A stretch of 64,000 bases of DNA, taken from the NCBI RefSeq assembly GCF_051622035.1, contig NC_135364.1:13137501-13201500 (forward strand), read 5' to 3'. Position 1 is the first letter of the stretch; each line of letters starts with the position of its first letter. Positions 57,801 to 64,000 of this stretch are shown one piece after another. Origin of the DNA: Arctopsyche grandis. Lineage: Eukaryota > Arthropoda > Insecta > Trichoptera > Hydropsychidae. The notes under the pieces are model-generated. The model had not been told where the DNA came from, did not search any database, and was given only the letters and a program-made list of their open reading frames with translations. The translations under genes were made by a program, and so were the position numbers.

Positions 57801-60350
57801 CAATAATAAAAGCCACCAAACTTTCAATTCCAGGACTTTTAAAGGTCTGTAATTCAAATTCAATTCAAAGTATGTATAAAAGGGAAGTGCAACATAAACG
57901 AGATTCAAAAATTTTACTTATAAAAAAATAACTACCTTAAAATTGGAATACCTCCTCAAATTGTAGTCGTATTTATAAACCAAAATAGTTTCATGGTTTT
58001 CCAAAGTGACACCCAAAAGTCGTCCGTTATTGATGATAGCAGGTTTACCATGACCGCGTAGTTTGTCTTCAAACCACCAATTTTTCCAAAGATCTAATCC
58101 ATAAATTGCTGAAGTCAAACATAAAATCTATTAAATACGTACATACATTCTTTCATACGCATACATTTAGGTATAACATCATATAATGGCATACATAAAT
58201 ACATATGTATGATGAAAGAAATCACCATACAATGATTTCAATATTACTATAGGTATTATGAAATACTTACAAACAGCCCTTTTATATTCTCCAACTTGTT
58301 CATGTGTTACAGCCACCTTCCAACTCCCATCTAAATTGAATATTGCCACATGCACTATCGGGTAAGTTAAACTCCAAGACCAAAGCTTTGTCAGTCTATT
58401 TTCATCTTAAATTTAATTGATAATATATTAATCTTGCATTATTTAATATAATACTATTCTCGTTAGTTGAATTACCATTTAGACTATGCCAATTTATATA
58501 AGATCCCTGTACGATCAATACTCCGGTGTTCATTTTGCTTTCTTTCAAATCCCACCATTGGAACATGTCCAATGCTAAAGCTGGAGATGATAAGTCTGAA
58601 AATTTATTCTGATTATGTATATGTATGTATATTGATTTTGACTCACAATATTGATTTATTTTATGATTGTTTTTTTCATCTTACCTTGATTATCGATATG
58701 AACTCCATCAGCATGAGAAGTGACTAGTGATAGACCGTGATTTCCTCGACCAATGGCATGATGCCTCAAACTTTTCCATTCTATAATTTGTTTGTCTAAA
58801 TAAAACTTCTTTTCAGCTACTACTTTGTCAATTTTCAATTCTAAAATTAATATAAAATGATGATTTAATAATAGTTTAACATTTAGTACAAAATGTATTG
58901 ATATTGTCACAAATTAGACCATATATTCTATACATATATGAAATATTATTATAGGAATTCAAATATATTGTATAGAACTTTTATATTTCTATTGAAATTC
59001 AACAAATGAATTATGATAATATAAATGTGGGTAGGAATTTTAGAGTGATCCTCTTTTGCTTTAAAATTTTAATGTTTTTGATATTCTAATAAGTATATAC
59101 AAATGCTAATGTAAAAGTTTCAAAATTAAGGCTACTCTTAAATAAGCTATTTTCTATTTTATAAATGATATTAAAAAGTTTGGTACTTGCCTTCTCTATT
59201 ATAGGTTCCAGTATCAAAAGTGTAAGGTCTCCAAATTGGTCTTTCGATGTAAACATTGTAGTTTTCTAATTCAGCCAGAACCTTGTCGACGTTTTCACAA
59301 TCTGGACCGTTGATGTTAGAAGAATGCTCTTTGGCATAAGTGGGTGGATTAGCAGGTTCCAACTTGTAAGGATTCGAACCTTCAAAATGTTGGCCGGGAC
59401 GAGACTCGTAATAAGGAACAGCCTCATCCATGTTCCTCCCTATTAATGGTTTTTCGTAAGCTTGTATTGTAGAATTTTTTTGAATGTGCATAGTATCGTT
59501 TTTATGTACGGACGTTATTAACCTTTCGGGCTCATTTTTTGTACTGCTTCGACTTTTAGTTGAAATTTCTTCTGAAGTGCTTTTTTGTTTGAGATTCTTC
59601 GGTATACTGGCACCGTAAATAAAGTGCTTAACTCTTTTCAGGTTGTTGTTATTATTATAATTTTTATCTTCATAGACCTGACTCGTATCGGCATCTGTTT
59701 GCAATTCATCGGTTGGTGTGCCATCTTCTTCAGCCGTTTCAGTTGAATTTGTATCGGCGCTTTCGTTACATCCAGCGGATTGCAAACGTTTGATATTCTC
59801 CAAAATAAAAGTCGTAACTACCATAGGTTTCTTCTCTTTCGTAATTTGATAGTTTTTATTTTCATCAGAATAAGAATGGTCTAACGTGAGACGATTTCTT
59901 CCGTTTATCCGCCTTTTTGACCCGAACACTTTCACTTCTTGCGAAGTGCCTTCCAAAGGATCTTCGGCCATGATTTCAGAAATGGTTCGATACCTAGGAC
60001 GTATTTTGGAGTTTTGGATACTTTGTGGATCTTCTGCATTGCCGTTTTTAGTTTCTGGAGCTTTCCGTTTGAGAAGACTCTTTCCCTTTTGATTATCTGG
60101 TTTTTTATCTGTGATTTTCAATAAGGATACGAATGTCTTCTTTTGAGAGTTATTATTATTGGTATCTTCATCTCCACTGTGATTTATTGCCTAAAACGTC
60201 AAAGAAGTAAGTTTATTTATAATTAAAATTTATTGCAACAATTATATATAATGTAAATTTTTTTTAAATGGATATTGACGATGTTAAAGATAAACTCACG
60301 TTTGCCCAGGCAGCGATGAAAACGATGCACAGAAATAGTGTGTATTTCAT
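51863..60350 (-). CDS. Giant secreted repeat protein (EAR/EPTP-like plus ~60-aa modules)
   Basis: Fifteen exons on the minus strand: 60300-60350, 59191-60190, 58685-58840, 58476-58595, 58271-58405, 57936-58108, 57659-57846, 57149-57585, 56156-57096, 55813-56070, 53904-55683, 53612-53823, 52741-53532, 52272-52667 and 51863-52201; 2,325 residues. Exon 1 encodes the signal peptide (MKYTLFLCIVFIAAWAN). Then come a charged low-complexity region (to about 350), EAR/EPTP-like repeats (FLAVGGDNPYIYEV, VEQWLPISLG), a short coiled-coil-like stretch (EEILAHKRHLEERF), and a long region (about 760-1,950) of modules of the type L..DQ...G...F..V.V...L.V.G.VNG. More EAR-like repeats close the protein. Size, secretion and modularity recall the insect eggshell proteins Nasrat, Polehole and Closca, but I cannot confirm homology. 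The second intron is GC-AG. Confidence 0.75.
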
Positions 60351-60620
60351 TTCTTGTTGCCGATTGCATCCCTGGAACACGTGGATGTGCTCGTCTCACG
60401 TGTGGGAAAGCAATGAGCAATTTATTGTAAACATATTTCGCACTATTATTAACTATATAATATAAGATCGTATCGATGTATTCCACATGATACCGGGTGA
60501 TTTAAAATGATCAATAAATTTACATAGTTATTACTTACTATTAAAATTACTATTCTTGATATGGAATTAAAATATTCTGGTGTCAGCTCTGATGAAGACA
60601 ACGTAAGATTTAAAACGTCG

Positions 60621-60764
60621 TTTTTCGACCTCATCTACATATAATTTTGGAGATTCTCATTTACTATATGATATATACCTTATACATATGTACATATATT
60701 GGACTAATTAAAAATGTGCTGCTCTACCTTTCCATGCTATATGTTTCAGGAAATATGATCATCA
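60621..60764. other. Upstream spacer, no gene seen
   Basis: AT-rich. The promoter of the giant gene should lie between about 60351 and here, but no TATA with proper spacing was evident. Confidence 0.3.
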
Positions 60765-61095
60765 TTATTTACAACCTATTGCTGGATGAAGGCCTTTCCA
60801 ACACACTTCCATTCGTCTCTGTTTGGAGCAACTCTCATCCATCTCACCCCACACATTTTTCTAATTTCGTCCACCCATGATCCTTGCAGCTTTACACGTT
60901 TTTACATTCGCTCGAGTACCATTCCAATACTTCATTTTTCCACCATTCGTCTATTCTTCTAGCAACGTGACTTGCCCTTTGCCATTTTAATCTCTTCACT
61001 TTGTCGACTATATCCACTACCTTTGTCACATGTAAATAATTCTCACCCACGTATTCCGTTTCCTATCTCTCCTGGTTATGCCGAAAATATAGCAT
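60765..61095 (-). mobile_element. RTE-like non-LTR fragment, second copy
   Basis: Shares ordered blocks with 29.32-29.65 kb (GGATGAAGGCCTTTCCAA, CTTCCATTCGTCTCTGTTT, ATCCATCTCACCCCA, CTCACCCACGTATT) with many changes. Frames are broken. Confidence 0.65.
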
Positions 61096-61168
61096 GCTAT
61101 ACTGAATAATAGGACCTGTATTTTGTAAAATCAACTTCTTGTATTACCAAATCTATGTATGTATGTAT

Positions 61169-61843
61169 CAGTGACGTGTCGTCATTGGACTAGAGGGACT
61201 GGGCTAGTCACTCTAAAATATTTTACCTAAAATTTAAAAATATTAACAAATCAATTACAATAAATTCAATTTGTCCATATTGATATTATTCACTCGGATT
61301 AACTAAGTTCAGAAACCGGAATCGGCATTACCTGAGGTAGTGTATTGTTATGGTATGGTCCACCGCATCGTTTGCTTGCACGGACTCGCCGTCTCAATTC
61401 TGTTCCCTTCTGGTGAAGACATTTTTTTTAATTTACTCATCTCTTTAAGAATTTATGGAATTTTCACTAAGAATATTCAGATTTGTGTCTATCAAACGTC
61501 ATTCTGAACTTTTTTTTTGTTATAGCACATATTTATACAGAACTTCTTGAGTCCAAATTTGGCAAGAGACTCAGCTCACGAATCGATTCCCTAAGAAGAA
61601 ATCAGTGCGGAGCGCGTGGAAATAAATAACGAGGCCTTGGAATGTTGTATTCCCGATCGATTGTTCGATAAATCATTCAGAGGATTATGTTTTGAAGATA
61701 AACAAGATGTTAATACGACAATTAGGCTCAAATATTCATCACTTCAAGACACATTGTTATAATTCAAAAATTAAAAATATTTTTTATACGTACTATATTG
61801 TTCATACCAAGTCCTCTGTTTTAAAAGTCACGACACGCCACTG
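61169..61843. mobile_element. Non-autonomous hAT-like element with 8-bp target duplication
   Basis: CAGTGACGTGTCGT at the left and ACGACACGCCACTG at the right are inverse. GTATGTAT flanks both sides (61161-61168, 61844-61851). No transposase frame. Because the flank is a local microsatellite, the 8-bp duplication is supportive, not decisive. Confidence 0.7.
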
Positions 61844-61851
61844 GTATGTAT

Positions 61852-64000
61852 CTAAATATATAAAAAAAAATAAAGAATGCCACCATTATGAAAGGGTATA
61901 AACTTAAATTTTCCAAATATTAGTGCCTAAGATTCAAGACGAAAAAATTCAATTATATTTGAAAAGTATACCTACAGTGTGAATTTATCGTTTTTAAACA
62001 TGTATATTTTTACACAGAATTGAAATATATTTTATTTGTGAGTCTTGAGAACGCCTTGTGTTATATTATACATAATATTCGATCATACTGTAGTTACATG
62101 TGCATACATATGTAGTATGTACCTACGTATCAGACAAGTATGAAATTTGCGCAAATAAATAAATAAATTTCACGATTCGTTGCATTTGGCCAGGCTGTCT
62201 TCGCTCATAAAAATGGGCATATTTAATTATTCATTAGGAACTAGCATGTTGTCAATCAACAACAAATAATGCTATTTTAAAACAATTGTCTACCCTCATA
62301 ACTACATACATATATATAAAAAATATATCGTCGTGTTAAAAAAACATTTACTTTAAATAACTTTCAATTGTTTCGACCTTTTTTTTAAATAAAACAATAT
62401 ACAATTTTAATTTACATACTGAAATGAAGTCTTTGGATGGCTGATGGGCATATTTACAAACCCGGGGATATTCGAAGATTGAACTCTGATTCTGGGTTGC
62501 AATTCATTTCCGATTGGTTCGTTTCCCACATACATTTGATGAGCAGTGCGATAGTCGCTCGTTCGCCTCGTCTCGATGTCGAAGACAAAAAAAAACGAGC
62601 AAAGCATCCTTACCAAGAGAGAAAGATTGATGCATCGAATCAAAAACAAACGGGACACAATAATAATATGCGGAACGAACGAGAAAGCGTACCCACTTCT
62701 TTTGCAATACTACGCGATTTCTTAAACAAAACACAAACATTGATACTTCATCTCAGAGAAATGTTATAAAATTTCTCTGCTTCATCTATTAGTATATATG
62801 TACATACATATATACATACATACATACATAGATAAAGTATTAAAAATATATATAAGGTGACCAGACGTCTGTCATTGGCGAAGATTGTCCTTCTTTTGGA
62901 AACCATGTCTTCCTCAAAATTCATATCTTCCTTTATTCTCCTCGAAATAAAATTTACCCCCTTGTCCTCCTCTGGGGAAAATTATCCTCGTTGTCCTCCT
63001 TCGGGGATATTTAACCTCCTATGTCCTTTAATTTGGTCCACAGGCAGAGAAGTCTAAGTGTTTCTGCAGATTTTTTCAAAATCGGGTCACATTATTTTAC
63101 ATGCATATGTACCTATGTATGTAGAATTTGGCTGTCAGGAGACATAGTCGGTAGAGTAAAATAATATATTAGTGAAGTACAAAAATATATAAGAGATAGT
63201 GAGAGCCTATAATGCAAATTTTATAAGATATAGTGTGAAAAGGATAATGTCATAGGCGTTAAAACATTTAAAATCTGACAAAACGAGTGGGAGGCGGAAA
63301 GTCAAACAAATAAGGCTTTAGGCCATTAACGGCGAATGAGCTGTCACCGTCTCCAAAATTTTTGGATTCTTTAACGTGTTTATTACGATTATTTTTCCCC
63401 ATCGAACTAGCGGAAGCAATTTAAATCTCTATCGGTGACCAAACCGCGCAAAATGGCAAATTTCAAACCGACCGGAAGAATGTAGGAAATATTTAGTCTC
63501 AGACCAATAGGCGAAGTAAAAATAAGAAAAGCTTTGTAATAATAATGAGACTCGTTGGGCGGTTTGAAGCATTGTTATTACTCGGAGAGTCACAACGATC
63601 TAATCGTTCGTTAAGCGTCACATTTACAATATGACAACTCAACAATTCTTCAACTCATGCATCCCAACTTAATCATTCATAAATGCATTCTTCTAGGTTA
63701 AAATTAAATCCCACACGTATTAAGCATGTATTGGATATTTTTGAAGTGTTGAGTAGCGGTCAGAAGGATGTCATCATTCATCAATCATCACATATCGATA
63801 CCATTTGACTATTCTAGTGACAGTGATAGTGCTAAAATTTGTGATGTATGTACATATTGTATTCGTATTTATATTCTATTTTTAGAAAGACAGAAGTCTT
63901 TTTATGCCACCTGTCTACTTTTCAATGACTTTTACGCTTACAATGAATTGACACGTCGACTCCAATTTGATATATGTACATACGTGTCTCACAGCTTATT
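61852..64000. other. Unassigned end of the window
   Basis: AT-rich with ACAT/TATG microsatellite runs (about 62797-62835). The stretch 62437-62769 is less AT-rich and open in two opposing frames, but I see no domain. A CCTCNTTTGTCCTCCT-like repetitive patch lies at 62870-63010, probably a transposon relic. Confidence 0.4.

Noticed and set aside
62437-62769. Overlapping opposing frames near the window end
   Set aside because: Neither shows a domain, signal peptide or exon boundaries that could be supported.

Overview
This is insect nuclear DNA: AT-rich, with spliced genes using GT-AG introns, TATA/TCAGT-type promoters, tRNA-derived SINEs and many transposon remnants. Gene content is animal (tango/ARNT, METTL17, CTU2, casein kinase II alpha, TRAPPC8, eEF1B-delta, a giant secreted repeat protein). 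I cannot place it to order or species. No prokaryotic operon, rRNA, real tRNA or CRISPR was seen.

Layout. 1-1.7 kb: SINE copies and the last two coding exons of a tango/ARNT-like bHLH-PAS gene (+). 2.5-4 kb: intronless METTL17 (-). 5.3-8.6 kb: five-exon CTU2 (+), divergent from METTL17, with a transposon-filled fourth intron. 8.6-11.2 kb: intergenic with two (AT)n arrays. 11.3-12.9 kb: six coding exons of casein kinase II alpha (-), with a CpG-rich promoter-like island near 15.5-16.3 kb that may hold its first exon. 16.3-24 kb: repeats, including an element with inverted termini that carries a GC-rich palindrome array joined to an A-rich tandem array, and a long hairpin element. 24.5-33.4 kb: three small two-exon genes for secreted peptides with basic, leucine/lysine-rich tails. 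A nearly pristine gag-only LTR retroelement sits between the second and third. 34.6-42.2 kb: 17-exon TRAPPC8 (-). 42.5-45.3 kb: a block of MITEs, one with nested palindromes. 45.6-51.3 kb: eEF1B-delta (+) with a duplicated N-terminal exon and a long optional exon. 51.9-60.4 kb: a 15-exon gene (-) for a secreted protein of about 2,325 residues, built from EAR/EPTP-like repeats and about twenty short repeated modules. 60.5-64 kb: repeats only.

The housekeeping genes act in separate pathways: mitoribosome assembly, tRNA thiolation, signalling, TRAPPIII trafficking and translation elongation. The locus most likely to hold new biology is the peptide cluster at 24.5-33.4 kb. Its three precursors share a gene plan (five-codon first exon, phase-0 intron, signal peptide, acidic spacer, cationic amphipathic tail ending in Gly) but differ in their tails, as expected for a diversifying family of membrane-active defence or secretion peptides. 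That function is inferred.

Exon boundaries were placed by hand from splice motifs and reading-frame continuity. For every complete multi-exon gene the summed coding length is a multiple of three.
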